Shown in pieces: positions 54,174-62,876 of a stretch of DNA of 64,000 bases. The stretch is taken from contig JACAET010000035.1 of the NCBI GenBank assembly GCA_013388685.1, positions 55,450 to 119,449 of the forward strand. Direction: 5' to 3'. Each line of letters opens with the position of its first letter. Positions within the stretch are counted from its first letter, which is position 1. This DNA is from Chloroflexota bacterium (GTDB lineage Bacteria; Chloroflexota; Anaerolineae; Anaerolineales; Villigracilaceae). The notes beneath the pieces were generated by a model. The model worked only from the letters and a program-made list of their open reading frames with translations. It ran no database searches and was not told the DNA's origin. The position numbers were made by a program, and so were the translations under genes.

Positions 54174-54743
54174 TTATTTGGGGACTTCGTGGTGTTTGCG
54201 GCAGCGGGCTTCGTAGAGTTCGGATGCGCCGACGATGACAACGGGGTCATCGTAGCGGGCGGGTTTGCCGTTGACCAGCCGCTGGGTGCGGGAGGCTTCG
54301 TCGCCGCAGACCATGCAGATGGCGTGGAGTTTATCCACCCGTTCTGCCGTGGACATGAGGAGCGGCATGGGTCCGAATGGTTCGCCGCGAAAGTCCATAT
54401 CGAGCCCGGCAACGATGACGCGGATGCCGCTCCCCGCCAGTTCCTGAACGATAGGGATGATGTCCGGGTCGAAGAATTGCGCTTCGTCTATGCCGACGAC
54501 GGTGGTGTCTGCTTCGAGTTTGCTGCGAATCTCCGCGGCTTTTTCGACGGGGATGGCGTCGAAGTTCGAGCCGGTGTGAGAGGTGACTTTTTCGACGGCG
54601 TAGCGCACGTCTATGGCGGGTTTGAAGACCTGTACCTTTTGTTTGGCAATGACCGCCCGCACCAGGCGGCGGATCAATTCGTCCGTTTTGCCGCTGAACA
54701 TCGAGCCGCAGACGACCTCAATGGAACCGTTTGTATGCCGCAT
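54174..54743 (-). CDS. tdk: Thymidine kinase
   Basis: 189 residues. P-loop [12 protein letters not shown], Walker B-like [10 protein letters not shown], lasso segment [12 protein letters not shown], zinc ligands in CMVCG and near the C-terminus CRKHH. Type II (human TK1-like) enzyme that phosphorylates thymidine. It starts the salvage pair tdk-hpt and lies downstream of the L31 terminator, so it probably has its own promoter, not clearly seen. Confidence 0.95.
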   Translation of the reverse strand: MRHTNGSIEVVCGSMFSGKTDELIRRLVRAVIAKQKVQVFKPAIDVRYAVEKVTSHTGSNFDAIPVEKAAEIRSKLEADTTVVGIDEAQFFDPDIIPIVQELAGSGIRVIVAGLDMDFRGEPFGPMPLLMSTAERVDKLHAICMVCGDEASRTQRLVNGKPARYDDPVVIVGASELYEARCRKHHEVPK

Positions 54744-54776
54744 ATCTTCTCCCGCCCCTCGAAAAGCGTAAGGGGC

Positions 54777-54811
54777 AAAAAATCAGGCACGGCGCTGTTG
54801 CACCATGCCTG
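54777..54811 (-). terminator. Terminator of the rplU-rpmA-rpmE operon
   Basis: Minus strand CAGGCATGG / CCGTGCCTG (one G-T pair, 10-base loop) followed by ATTTTTTG, 57 bp after rpmE. Confidence 0.88.
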
Positions 54812-54868
54812 TAAGTTTACCTGAGATTAAGTTTTGTGCAACCCTTGGGGAAACTCCCCGCCGCAGGA

Positions 54869-55336
54869 TTATGCCGCGGCTTCGGGAAGCTCATACCCGA
54901 GGGCGCGCAGTTTCTTCTTGGCGGCGGTCAGCGAAGCCTGACCAAAGCCGGCAATTGCCAGCACTGCCTGGTTGCCGCCGCTGAGTTTCTCGAGAAACTG
55001 ACCGACATTTTCGATGCCAGCCGCTTTGAGCGCTTCGGTGGCGCGGGCGGGAAGACCCAATTCGGCAATCGGGCGTTCGGGGGAACCTTTCAGTTCCTCC
55101 TTGACTTTTTGCTGTTCCACATATGCCTGGCGGACGGAGAGCTTCTTGTAGAAGCGGTCCACCTGACCTTCGGTGTCGAGAATGCGCTGAGATTCGCCGG
55201 TGAAGAACGGGTGACAGTTCGAGCACAGGTCCACGCGAATTTCCTTTTTGGTGGAGCCGGTCGTCCAGGTACGCCCGCAGGAGGAGCAAATTACCGTCGC
55301 TTCGGGGTAATACGTGGGGTGAATATCTTTCTTCAT
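54869..55336 (-). CDS. rpmE: Ribosomal protein L31 with RpoA-CTD-like C-terminal domain
   Basis: 155 residues, about twice the normal L31. Residues 1-75 are zinc-type L31 ([34 protein letters not shown]) with both CxxC pairs. Residues 90-150 ([53 protein letters not shown]) closely follow the helix-hairpin-helix pattern of the RNA polymerase alpha C-terminal domain. The extension is in frame without a stop and is presumably real. Its role is unknown. Confidence 0.92.
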   Translation of the reverse strand: MKKDIHPTYYPEATVICSSCGRTWTTGSTKKEIRVDLCSNCHPFFTGESQRILDTEGQVDRFYKKLSVRQAYVEQQKVKEELKGSPERPIAELGLPARATEALKAAGIENVGQFLEKLSGGNQAVLAIAGFGQASLTAAKKKLRALGYELPEAAA

Positions 55337-55338
55337 GA

Positions 55339-55599
55339 TTAGCCTTCCGCCTGCGGAATGACGTTGGCGCGTTTCTGTCCGCGCACCACATCATACATTA
55401 CGATACCATCGGAGGTGGCGAACAATGTGTCATCCCTGCCAACCTTTACGTTCAACCCAGCCTTGATCTTCGTTCCACGCTGACGCACAAGGATGTTACC
55501 GGAAAGAACGAACTCTCCGGCGTAGCGTTTCACGCCCAGACGCTGAGCGTTCGAATCTCGTCCATTGCGGGTTGAGCCGCCGCCTGTTTTATGTGCCAT
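55339..55599 (-). CDS. rpmA: Ribosomal protein L27
   Basis: 86 residues, canonical: [26 protein letters not shown] and [31 protein letters not shown]. There is no N-terminal presequence of the cleaved Firmicutes type. It sits 2 bp before rpmE and 11 bp after rplU, as in most bacteria. Confidence 0.97.
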   Translation of the reverse strand: MAHKTGGGSTRNGRDSNAQRLGVKRYAGEFVLSGNILVRQRGTKIKAGLNVKVGRDDTLFATSDGIVMYDVVRGQKRANVIPQAEG

Positions 55600-55610
55600 G
55601 TCAACCTCTC

Positions 55611-56090
55611 TTACTTTTTATCCGTCTTCTTATCCGTTTTCTTGGCGGAAGACTTGGGCTTTGTTTCTTTCTCGGTCTTGACCTTCTTCTGTTTCTGCTC
55701 TTCCGCCTCGACCGCCGCCTCAGTCTCGATGGACATCTCCTCGCTGACGGGTTTTTCGACCTCACGAACCTCGCCCGGCTTGCCGATGAAATTCACCATC
55801 AGACGGGTGTACTGCTGGCGATGACCGCCCCGCACGCGGATGCGTTTCTTCGGGCGATATTTGAATCGGTCAATTTTCGGTCCTTTGAAGTGGTCCACCA
55901 CCGTCGTCCTGACCTCGACGCCGTCCACCGTGGGGGTTCCCACCTTCACATCGTCGCCGTCTGCCATGAGCAGAACGCGTGCGATGTTGAATGGTTCTCC
56001 CGCTTCCACGGGCAGGCGGTCCACCTCGAGGGTCCGCCCTTCGACGGCTCGATATTGCTTGCCGCCACTTTCCACGATTGCAAATCTCAT
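55611..56090 (-). CDS. rplU: Ribosomal protein L21 with charged C-terminal tail
   Basis: 159 residues against about 103 normally. Residues 1-105 are L21 ([46 protein letters not shown]). Residues 110-159 form a Glu- then Lys-rich tail ending [13 protein letters not shown] 56090 has GGAGA upstream; the upstream in-frame start is not used by the family. First gene of rplU-rpmA-rpmE. Confidence 0.95.
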   Translation of the reverse strand: MRFAIVESGGKQYRAVEGRTLEVDRLPVEAGEPFNIARVLLMADGDDVKVGTPTVDGVEVRTTVVDHFKGPKIDRFKYRPKKRIRVRGGHRQQYTRLMVNFIGKPGEVREVEKPVSEEMSIETEAAVEAEEQKQKKVKTEKETKPKSSAKKTDKKTDKK

Positions 56091-56185
56091 TGTGTGTTCT
56101 CCAGTCATTCACTTCACCGTTTGCCTGCGGAGCCTTGTTTCTCTCGTCGCCGGCGGACGGGGAAGCTGGGATTTTGACAACAACC

Positions 56186-56211
56186 GCCTCAGCGGTTCTT
56201 GCTGCTGAGGC
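56186..56211 (-). promoter_or_regulatory. Stem-loop in L21 leader
   Basis: Perfect 8-bp stem GCCTCAGC / GCTGAGGC with a 10-base loop in the leader about 95 bases before rplU. L21 operons in other bacteria carry regulatory leader RNAs; this could be an analogous autoregulatory element. Confidence 0.4.
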
Positions 56212-56224
56212 AGAAGCGGACGGT

Positions 56225-56253
56225 ATTATACATGCGGGGTAGGGAAGTGTCAA
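56225..56253 (-). promoter_or_regulatory. Promoter of rplU-rpmA-rpmE
   Basis: Exact consensus on the minus strand: TTGACA (56248-56253), 17-bp spacer, TATAAT (56225-56230). The leader to rplU is about 130 bases. Confidence 0.93.
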
Positions 56254-56336
56254 CCGCAAGCGGAAAATTTGTGTAACGCCGTACCATTACGCCGCAAGGG
56301 TAACCCTGCGTTCGAGAATCCCAGAGCGCCTCCCAC

Positions 56337-56365
56337 TTGACCTGAACCTGCTTCGCCACTACAAT
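56337..56365 (+). promoter_or_regulatory. Promoter of ffh
   Basis: TTGACC, 17-bp spacer, TACAAT; predicted start about 55 bases before the ffh ATG. Confidence 0.8.
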
Positions 56366-56427
56366 CCTTGCCTACTCTGAAAGGGACCTCTCTCTTTCTG
56401 AACAACACCCAGAGCGACACAAAAATC

Positions 56428-57750
56428 ATGTTCGAAAATCTCACCAACCGTCTCAACCAGGTCTTCGACCAGCTCCGCCGGCGCGGTAAACTCTCCGAAG
56501 CGGACGTGGATGCCGCCATGCGCGAAGTACGTCTCGCCCTGCTCGAAGCGGACGTGCATTTCAGCGTCGTCAAGACATTCATCGCCCGCGTGCGAGAGCG
56601 CGCAGTCGGCGCGGAGGTGTCGAAGGCGCTGGCGCCGGGGCAACAGGTCATCAAGATCGTCAACGAAGAGTTGATCGCCACGCTCGGCGATCCCGCGCCG
56701 TTGAATCTTGCGGGACCCAAACCGCGCGTCGTTATGATGGTAGGCTTGCAAGGCTCGGGTAAAACCACCGGCGCGGGAAAATTAGCGCGCCTGCTCCGCT
56801 CGAAAGGGGAGCGGGTGATGCTCGTGGCGGGTGACCCGTATCGTCCTGCGGCGGTGACCCAGTTACAGCAATTGGGCGAACGCATTGATGTCCCGGTGGA
56901 GGCGGATTTGAGTATCAAACCGCCGGAGCTCGTCCAACGCGCCTTCGAGAAGGCGGAAAAGGGCGGATACAGCGTCATGATCGTGGATACAGCCGGTCGG
57001 TCGCAGTTGGACGCGCAGTTGATGGACGAGTTGAAAGCCATCGTCGCAAAAGTCGCGCCGGTGGAGATCCTGCTGGTGGTCGATTCCATGATCGGTCAGG
57101 AGGCGTTGAACATTGCGCAGGGCTTCCGCGACGCCGTCTCCATCACGGGCTTGATGATGACCAAAATGGACGGCGACGCGCGCGGCGGCGCGGCCATCTC
57201 GATCCGCTCGGTGACGGGCGTGCCGATCAAGTTCATCGGCACAGGCGAAAAACTCGACGCGCTCGAAACGTTCGATCCGGGACGGTTGTCGTCGCGCATT
57301 CTCGGCATGGGCGATATGCTCGGCTTGATCGAAAAAGCCGAAGCCGCCTTCGATCAGGAAGTTGCCCAAAAATCTGCCGAGCGCATGATGAAGGGGCAGT
57401 TCACGCTCGAAGACTGGCTCGATCAGATGAAACAGATGAAGAAAATGGGTCCGCTGGCGCAGATCATGGAAATGCTGCCCGGGCAGTTAGGGCAGGCGGC
57501 GCGTCAAATTGACCCGAAGGATATCGAGGCGAATTTCAAACAGGTCGAGGCGATCATCAATTCGATGACGTTGAAAGAACGCCGCGATCCCGATATTTTG
57601 AACGCTTCGCGCCGCCGCCGCATTGCCGCCGGTTCCGGCATGCAGGTGCAGGATGTGAACCGACTGATCAAACAGTTCCGGGAAGCGCAAAAGATGATGA
57701 AGATGTTCCAGAAAACGGGTGGAAAAGGGTTGGGGAGGTTGTTTGGGTAG
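56428..57750 (+). CDS. ffh: Signal recognition particle GTPase Ffh (SRP54)
   Basis: 440 residues. N domain (MFENLTNRLNQVFDQLRRRG), G domain with G1 GLQGSGKTTGAGKLA, RPAAVTQLQQLGE, G3 DTAGRSQLD, G4 TKMDGDARGG and M domain with the RNA-binding part SRRRRIAAGSGMQVQDVNRLIKQF. The M domain ends early (TGGKGLGRLFG) with few methionine-rich repeats. It targets membrane proteins with 4.5S RNA; that RNA is not in this window. The start lacks a clear ribosome site. Confidence 0.96.
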   Translation: MFENLTNRLNQVFDQLRRRGKLSEADVDAAMREVRLALLEADVHFSVVKTFIARVRERAVGAEVSKALAPGQQVIKIVNEELIATLGDPAPLNLAGPKPRVVMMVGLQGSGKTTGAGKLARLLRSKGERVMLVAGDPYRPAAVTQLQQLGERIDVPVEADLSIKPPELVQRAFEKAEKGGYSVMIVDTAGRSQLDAQLMDELKAIVAKVAPVEILLVVDSMIGQEALNIAQGFRDAVSITGLMMTKMDGDARGGAAISIRSVTGVPIKFIGTGEKLDALETFDPGRLSSRILGMGDMLGLIEKAEAAFDQEVAQKSAERMMKGQFTLEDWLDQMKQMKKMGPLAQIMEMLPGQLGQAARQIDPKDIEANFKQVEAIINSMTLKERRDPDILNASRRRRIAAGSGMQVQDVNRLIKQFREAQKMMKMFQKTGGKGLGRLFG

Positions 57751-57755
57751 AAAGA

Positions 57756-57781
57756 CTTTGGAAATCCGCAGGTTTCCGAAG
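57756..57781 (+). terminator. Weak hairpin after ffh
   Basis: CTTTGGAAA / TTTCCGAAG with one G-T pair and an 8-base loop, then CCTTTCGTT; a possible weak terminator 5 bp after the ffh stop. Confidence 0.35.
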
Positions 57782-57866
57782 CCTTTCGTTCCTCCCTTGT
57801 CTCTTCACAATCAATTCACAAGCCCGATCTATACTCCGATCATACGTTTGCATAAAGGAGTAGAAC

Positions 57867-58271
57867 ATGAACGGAAAAATCGGTTTACGAATCCTGTCGG
57901 CGTTGATATTGATTGCCGCGGTCGCGGGCATTGCTTTCTTTGCCTATCGGGCTGGAGTTGCCCAGGGTTCGCCCGTCACCATTGAAGCGCCATCGGGTGA
58001 GGCTGTGCCTCTGCCATACCCCTACTATGGATACGGTCCCCGTTTTCACCCTCCCTTTGGGTTTGGTTTCGGGTGTTTCGGGCTCATCCTTACACTCTTC
58101 CTCTTCTTCCTCGCGCTGAAGGCATTCCGCTTTGCGGTCTGGGGTCCGCGCGGGGGCTGGGGAGGTCGTCATGGGCATTGGAGCAGGCGCTGGGAAAACG
58201 GCGTCCCGCCGATGTTCGACGAATGGCATAAGCGGGCGCACGGGGAACAGGCGGAAGAAAAGACGGAATAA
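57867..58271 (+). CDS. Small membrane protein next to two-component system
   Basis: 134 residues, family not recognised. Two hydrophobic helices (about 8-27 and 66-88) flank a Pro/Tyr/Gly/Phe-rich loop (PYPYYGYGPRFHPPFGFGFG); the C-terminus is Gly/Trp/His/Arg-rich (GGWGGRHGHWSRRWENG). Similar small proteins often sit beside OmpR/kinase pairs in this phylum and could be part of the sensed membrane process. AAAGGAG 8 bases before the ATG; TATACT at about 57831 may be its -10. Confidence 0.75.
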   Translation: MNGKIGLRILSALILIAAVAGIAFFAYRAGVAQGSPVTIEAPSGEAVPLPYPYYGYGPRFHPPFGFGFGCFGLILTLFLFFLALKAFRFAVWGPRGGWGGRHGHWSRRWENGVPPMFDEWHKRAHGEQAEEKTE

Positions 58272-58312
58272 CCGTATAATGCAGGTCGGATTGCCAATTC
58301 GACCTGCGTACC

Positions 58313-59005
58313 ATGATGAAAAAGACCATCCTTGTTGTGGACGACGAGCCCAAGATTACCCAACTCGTGCGTGACTACCTGGAGCGCGCGGGATTTGGCG
58401 TTTTGATCGCCTATGACGGAAAGAAAGCCCTCTCGCTGGCGAAGACGGAAAAACCGGATGCGGTCATCTTGGACCTGGGGCTGCCTCACCTCGATGGGCT
58501 GGACTTTACCCGTGAATTCCGCAAAACCTTCCATGCGCCGATCATCATGCTCACTGCCCGTTCGGACGAATCCGACAAGTTGATCGGGCTCGAACTCGGC
58601 GCGGACGATTACATGACCAAACCGTTCAGCCCCAAGGAATTGGTGGCGCGCCTTCGCGCGGTGTTTCGCCGGATCGAGAACGCGGCAACCTTGACTTCCG
58701 AAATCATCCGCGTGGCGGATTTGACCCTCGATGTAGCGCGTATGCGCGTCACTGCCGAGCAGCGCGAGATTGAAGAATTGACCCCGACCGAATTTGAACT
58801 CCTGGCCACTCTTGCCCGTCAGCCAGGGCGTGTCTTCACCCGCGCACAGCTCCTGGATGCGATCCATGGGGTTGCATTCGAATCGTACGAACGCGCAATC
58901 GACGCGCATATCAAGAACATCCGCCGCAAACTCGAACTCGAAACCGGCGAACCGAAGTATATTCTTACGGTGTATGGGGTCGGGTATAAGTTTGCGGATC
59001 GGTGA
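58313..59005 (+). CDS. OmpR/PhoB-family response regulator
   Basis: 230 residues. REC domain with VVDDEP, phospho-acceptor in VILDLGLPHLDGL and DYMTKPFSPKELVAR; winged-helix output domain (about 130-228) with LTPTEFELLATLARQPGRVFTRAQLL, RAIDAHIKNIRRKLE and ILTVYGVGYKF. It activates or represses target promoters when phosphorylated, probably by the kinase 139 bp downstream. Confidence 0.95.
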   Translation: MMKKTILVVDDEPKITQLVRDYLERAGFGVLIAYDGKKALSLAKTEKPDAVILDLGLPHLDGLDFTREFRKTFHAPIIMLTARSDESDKLIGLELGADDYMTKPFSPKELVARLRAVFRRIENAATLTSEIIRVADLTLDVARMRVTAEQREIEELTPTEFELLATLARQPGRVFTRAQLLDAIHGVAFESYERAIDAHIKNIRRKLELETGEPKYILTVYGVGYKFADR

Positions 59006-59144
59006 AAATGCCGTCGGCTGGGCAGGCGGTGTTCGCCTGCCATGTCGAAACCAGCGGGCACGTCATGCAATTTCCGTTCAGGACGCCCCCTGTGACCGGC
59101 GATTTCGATACAGACATGCTCCTGCGCGATCACCGAGATAGTTA

Positions 59145-60260
59145 ATGAGATTTTACCGCCCTCCGCATCAACCTCCCTGGCGGTCCTCCAACGAAGAATG
59201 GGCCCCCCAGCGCTGGCGCGCCATGCACGGCAAGCCATTCTTCCGCAGGATGGGCTGTTTTTTTGTCTTGTTTAATTTCTTTGCCTGCGTCGGTTTTTTG
59301 GCATTACTCCGCTTTGCCCTCGCGCCGTTCGTGGAATTCCATTCCATCCCGCCGCTGAACAGACCCGATTTCATCCTTCCATTCGGTTTTGCGGGATCGT
59401 TGATCCTGGTTGTTGTGATATTTTTGGGCGTGCGCAACCTGCGGCGCATATCCATGCCGCTGGACGATCTGTTGAATGCGTCCAGCCGTGTGGCTCAGGG
59501 TGATTTCACCGTGCGGGTGGAGGAAAGAGGACCATTCGAAGTACGCGCATTATTGCACGAATTCAATTCAATGACGGAAAAATTGGAGTTGAACGACCGT
59601 CAGCGCCGCGCCATGCTGGCGGATTTGTCGCACGAACTCCGTACGCCGGTCACGATCATTCAGGGGAACGTAGAGGGGATTCTGGACGGTTTGTACCCTG
59701 CGGATGAGGCGAAATTGCGCTCCATCCTGGAGGAGACGCAAATCTTATCCAGGTTGGTGGATGACCTGCGGACTTTGGCGCTGGCAGAAAGCGGTTCCCT
59801 GCGGCTGAAACGAGAGGCGACCGATTTAGGCATGTTGATTCGGGAGGTTGTTTCGGGTTTCGAAGATCAGGCAAAAGAGAAGGGCATTTGCCTTGAAACC
59901 GAATTGAACGCGCTCGAAGCGATTGAGGTTGACCCTCTGCGCATTCGTGAAGTGTTGCAAAATCTGCTGACGAATGCGCTGCGCTATACGCCGGCTCAAG
60001 GGAAGGTGAAGGTTGGGTTGGTGGAGGCGGGCAACGGGTCAGAGCGAAGCGTGCGGGTTTTCGTCCAGGATAGCGGCGCGGGGATCGAATCTGCCGATTT
60101 GCCGCACGTTTTCGAGCGATTCTATAAATCCGGCGATTCGGGCGGGATGGGGCTGGGGTTATCCATCGCCAAATACCTGGTGGAGGCGCACGGCGGAAAA
60201 ATTTGGGCGGAGAGCGAGACGGGGCGGGGGACGAGAATTTCGTTTACGCTGTTGGCGTAA
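59145..60260 (+). CDS. HAMP-containing sensor histidine kinase
   Basis: 371 residues. Two membrane helices (about 38-60 and 75-97) with only a short external loop, HAMP (about 98-148), H-box LADLSHELRTPVTIIQGN (phospho-His), N-box QNLLTNALRYTP, G1 VQDSGAGIE, F FERFYKS and G2 GGMGLGLSIAKYLVEAHGG. With so small an outer loop it probably senses a membrane signal or works with the small membrane protein nearby. The stop codon lies inside a 19-nt hairpin repeat. Confidence 0.95.
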   Translation: MRFYRPPHQPPWRSSNEEWAPQRWRAMHGKPFFRRMGCFFVLFNFFACVGFLALLRFALAPFVEFHSIPPLNRPDFILPFGFAGSLILVVVIFLGVRNLRRISMPLDDLLNASSRVAQGDFTVRVEERGPFEVRALLHEFNSMTEKLELNDRQRRAMLADLSHELRTPVTIIQGNVEGILDGLYPADEAKLRSILEETQILSRLVDDLRTLALAESGSLRLKREATDLGMLIREVVSGFEDQAKEKGICLETELNALEAIEVDPLRIREVLQNLLTNALRYTPAQGKVKVGLVEAGNGSERSVRVFVQDSGAGIESADLPHVFERFYKSGDSGGMGLGLSIAKYLVEAHGGKIWAESETGRGTRISFTLLA

Positions 60261-60272
60261 GAGAACGCCGAT
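60254..60272. repeat. 19-nt hairpin repeat, copy 2
   Basis: Identical to 50460-50478 (GGCGTAAGAGAACGCCGAT). Its TAA is the stop codon of the histidine kinase, and it precedes the -10 of rpsP. Confidence 0.6.
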
Positions 60273-60286
60273 GGTGCTGATTTCTC

Positions 60287-60295
60287 TGGTAAAAT
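60287..60295 (+). promoter_or_regulatory. Extended -10 promoter for rpsP
   Basis: TGG directly before TAAAAT, about 90 bp before rpsP. No good -35. The same TGGTAAAAT is seen before the CBS gene at 45302-45310. Confidence 0.5.
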
Positions 60296-60385
60296 AGCGC
60301 CTGCGATTTCAGCCCGCATGTGTTCCTTTCGCACCCCTCTCGATGCCTGTCTGAAACGCAATACATTTCAAGGAGATAAAGTAAG

Positions 60386-60727
60386 ATGGTTCGTTTACGT
60401 TTACGTCGTATCGGGTTGAAGGGTCAGCCCACCTATCGTATCGTCGCCGCGGATAGTGAGTCCCCTCGCGACGGACGCTTTCTGGAGATTTTGGGCTTTT
60501 ACAATCCCCGCACCCAGCCCGCGACAATCCGTTTGAAGGAAGACCGCGTCTTCCATTGGATGAAGAACGGCGCCTTGCCGACCGATTCAGTGGAACAGGT
60601 GCTCAAAGCCGCCGGCACGCTGGCGCGCTGGGAAAGATTCAAGAAGGGTGAAGCGGTGGATGTTCTCATAAAGGAAGCGGCAGAAGCCGAAGCCGTGCGC
60701 GGCGCCTCTGCCAGAACGAGTAAGTGA
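60386..60727 (+). CDS. rpsP: Ribosomal protein S16
   Basis: 113 residues; canonical core MVRLRLRRIGLKGQPTYRIVAADSESPRDGRFLEILGFYNP followed by an Ala/Glu-rich extension after residue 85. AAGGAG lies 10 bases before the ATG. It heads the conserved rpsP-khpA-rimM block; trmD and rplS, which usually follow, are missing here. Confidence 0.96.
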   Translation: MVRLRLRRIGLKGQPTYRIVAADSESPRDGRFLEILGFYNPRTQPATIRLKEDRVFHWMKNGALPTDSVEQVLKAAGTLARWERFKKGEAVDVLIKEAAEAEAVRGASARTSK

Positions 60728-60732
60728 TTGCT

Positions 60733-60762
60733 CATCGCCAGCCCTCTTCCAAAGGAAGAGGA
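60733..60762. repeat. Short hairpin repeat, family B copy 3
   Basis: GCCCTCTTCC-AAA-GGAAGAGGAG at the rpsP-khpA junction, with an 8-bp stem (60743-60761). Same layout as the copies at the ends of cysM and cysO. Confidence 0.55.
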
Positions 60763-60777
60763 GAACAAAGAGTTGCC

Positions 60778-61014
60778 ATGAAGGAGCTTATCGAATACAT
60801 TGCCAAGGCGCTGGTGGACCATCCGGAAGATGTGACGGTGCGCGAGACGGGCGGCGGCTCAAAGGTGCGCATTGAGTTGAGTGTTGCCCGCGAAGATATG
60901 GGGCGCGTGATTGGCAAAAACGGCAAGGTCGCCAACTCCATGCGCGCAGTGTTGCGAGTGGCGGCTGAAAAGGAAGGTAAGCAGGTCACACTCGACGTGG
61001 TCGAGCCAGAATAA
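60778..61014 (+). CDS. khpA: KH-domain RNA-binding protein KhpA
   Basis: 78 residues, single KH domain with the GxxG loop GKNGK in MGRVIGKNGKVANSMRAVLRVAA. N-terminal MKELIEYIAKALVDHPEDVTV is the usual KhpA/YlqC start. It binds RNA, often as partner of KhpB. AAAGAG precedes the ATG at 60778. Its TAA overlaps the rimM ATG by 1 base. Confidence 0.94.
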   Translation: MKELIEYIAKALVDHPEDVTVRETGGGSKVRIELSVAREDMGRVIGKNGKVANSMRAVLRVAAEKEGKQVTLDVVEPE

Positions 61015-61559
61015 TGGCTAACGCGAAGGCAAACGACACGGGCTCGCCAGCAGGCGAGCCTCTTTATTTGAGCGTCGGCTTTTTGCGCCGCCCGCATGGG
61101 GTGCGAGGCGAGATTCTGATGGATCTGCATACCGACTTCCCCGAACGGATGAAAAAGGGCAGACGCCTGTACGTGGGCGAGACACATACCCCCTTTACCC
61201 TGACCAGCGTACGCCCGCACGGTTCGGGAATGCTCGTAAAATTCCAGCATATTGACACCCCCGAAGATGCCGGCGCGCTTCGCAATCAATGGGTTTATGT
61301 GAGAGCGGAGGAGGTGCCGCTCCCGAAGGGACAGCATTACCAACATGAATTGCTCGGTCTCAAGGTTGTGGACGAACACGGAAATTTGCTGGGCGAACTG
61401 GTCGAGATTATGGAAACGGGCGCAAACGACGTGTATGTGGTGCAGGATGACGCCGGCAGGGAGATTCTTCTGCCCGGCATTCCCTCGGTCATCCTGGACC
61501 TGGATATGGGCGCGCGGACCATGCGCGTTCATCTTTTGGACGGCTTGGTAAGCGGGTAA
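61014..61559 (+). CDS. rimM: 16S rRNA processing protein RimM
   Basis: 181 residues. N-terminal RimM domain LSVGFLRRPHGVRGEILM, then the PRC-barrel domain with HELLGLKVVDEHGNLLGELVEIMETGANDVYVV and ILLPGIPSVILDLDMGARTM. It assists maturation of the 30S head and binds S19. Standard partner of rpsP and khpA. Confidence 0.95.
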   Translation: MANAKANDTGSPAGEPLYLSVGFLRRPHGVRGEILMDLHTDFPERMKKGRRLYVGETHTPFTLTSVRPHGSGMLVKFQHIDTPEDAGALRNQWVYVRAEEVPLPKGQHYQHELLGLKVVDEHGNLLGELVEIMETGANDVYVVQDDAGREILLPGIPSVILDLDMGARTMRVHLLDGLVSG

Positions 61560-61649
61560 CGTTTCCTTATGACATGGTTCATGCCGTGTTCGGGCAATCG
61601 GTAAATTCCCCTTTGTCTACTTTGCATCCTTCGTGGTAAATTACTCTTC

Positions 61650-62762
61650 ATGAACGACAAAAAATACTGGGTCGGCTTCAATTTGATCAAAGGTATCGGC
61701 GCCGTGCGGATGCAGGGACTGATCGCGTACTTCGGCGACCTTGAAGCCGCCTGGACTGCCGCACCGAGCGAATTGGCGCAGGCAGGGCTGGGTTTGAAAG
61801 TGATCGAACGCCTCGTGGCTGCGCGCACAACCGTGGATCTCGATCAGATCTGGGCGAAGATCGAGCGGCAGGGCATCACGATTCTGACCTGGCAGGACGA
61901 AGCGTATCCGCAGCGCTTGAAGGAAATTGAACAGCCGCCGCCGGTATTGTATATTCGCGGCGAATATTTGCCTGACGATCTGTTTGCGGTTGCCGTTGTG
62001 GGAACAAGACGCGTCACTCCGTATGGCAGGCAGATCACCGAGGAACTTGCCTCCTTCCTGGCCGCGCACGGCTTGACCGTCATCAGCGGCTTGGCGCGCG
62101 GCGTGGATGCAATTGCCCACCAAACTGCGTTGAAAGCAGGCGGGCGGACGATCGCCGTGCTGGGTTCGGGCGTAGACAAGATCTACCCGCCCGAGCACCG
62201 CGCGCTGGCTGAACAAATGATGGAACGCGGCGCGGTGATCAGCGATTACGCGCCAGGCACGCCGCCCGAGGCGTCGAATTTTCCGCCGAGGAATCGCATC
62301 ATATCGGGCTTATCATTGGCGGTTGTGGTGGTAGAAGCGGGTGAGACCAGCGGCGCGTTGATTACCGCCGAATTTGCCGCCGAACAGGGGCGCGAGGTCT
62401 TTGCCGTGCCTGGCAGCATACTTGCTCCGCAAAGCAAAGGCACGAACAAACTCATCCAAAACGGCGCGCTTCCGTTGTTGAGCGTCAACGACCTGATTCA
62501 GGCATTGGACATCACGCGTGTGGGTCAACAAAAAGCCGCGCGTAAGATTATGCCGTCCGATGCCATCGAAGCGAAATTGCTGACGGTGTTGACAAATGCG
62601 CCGTTGCACGTGGATGAAATCCGCACTCAATCCGAATTGCCCATCGAGAAGGTATCCGCCGCGCTGGCGTTGATGGAACTCAAGGGCATGGTGCGTCAGG
62701 TTGGCGGGATGAATTATGTTGCGGTGCGTGAGGTACAATCGGAGTACCGGGTGGATGAGTAG
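61650..62762 (+). CDS. dprA: DNA-processing protein DprA
   Basis: 370 residues. SAM-like N-terminus (YWVGFNLIKGIGAVRMQGLIAYFGDLEAAW), Rossmann core with VGTRRVTPYGRQITEELA, ISGLARGVDAIAHQTAL, VLGSGVDKIYPPEH, FPPRNRIISGLSLAVVVVEAG and a C-terminal winged helix (VDEIRTQSELPIEKVSAALALMELKGMV). It loads RecA onto incoming single-stranded DNA in transformation. No ribosome site; TAAATT ends 7 bases before the ATG, so the mRNA may be leaderless. Confidence 0.95.
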   Translation: MNDKKYWVGFNLIKGIGAVRMQGLIAYFGDLEAAWTAAPSELAQAGLGLKVIERLVAARTTVDLDQIWAKIERQGITILTWQDEAYPQRLKEIEQPPPVLYIRGEYLPDDLFAVAVVGTRRVTPYGRQITEELASFLAAHGLTVISGLARGVDAIAHQTALKAGGRTIAVLGSGVDKIYPPEHRALAEQMMERGAVISDYAPGTPPEASNFPPRNRIISGLSLAVVVVEAGETSGALITAEFAAEQGREVFAVPGSILAPQSKGTNKLIQNGALPLLSVNDLIQALDITRVGQQKAARKIMPSDAIEAKLLTVLTNAPLHVDEIRTQSELPIEKVSAALALMELKGMVRQVGGMNYVAVREVQSEYRVDE

Positions 62763-62876
62763 GCGCGCGGGCAGATGGATGCACGCATACGCTGAAGATT
62801 TGTCGTCCGCGGCCTGGTTTGCGGCAAGCCTGTGCGCGTGTTGATGTCACCCTATGCCCTCATTGGAACACGACTT

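Noticed and set aside
54158..54412. Extended start for hypoxanthine phosphoribosyltransferase
   Set aside because: The extension lies within tdk in another phase; the ATG at 54157 has GGGAGG and fits the family.
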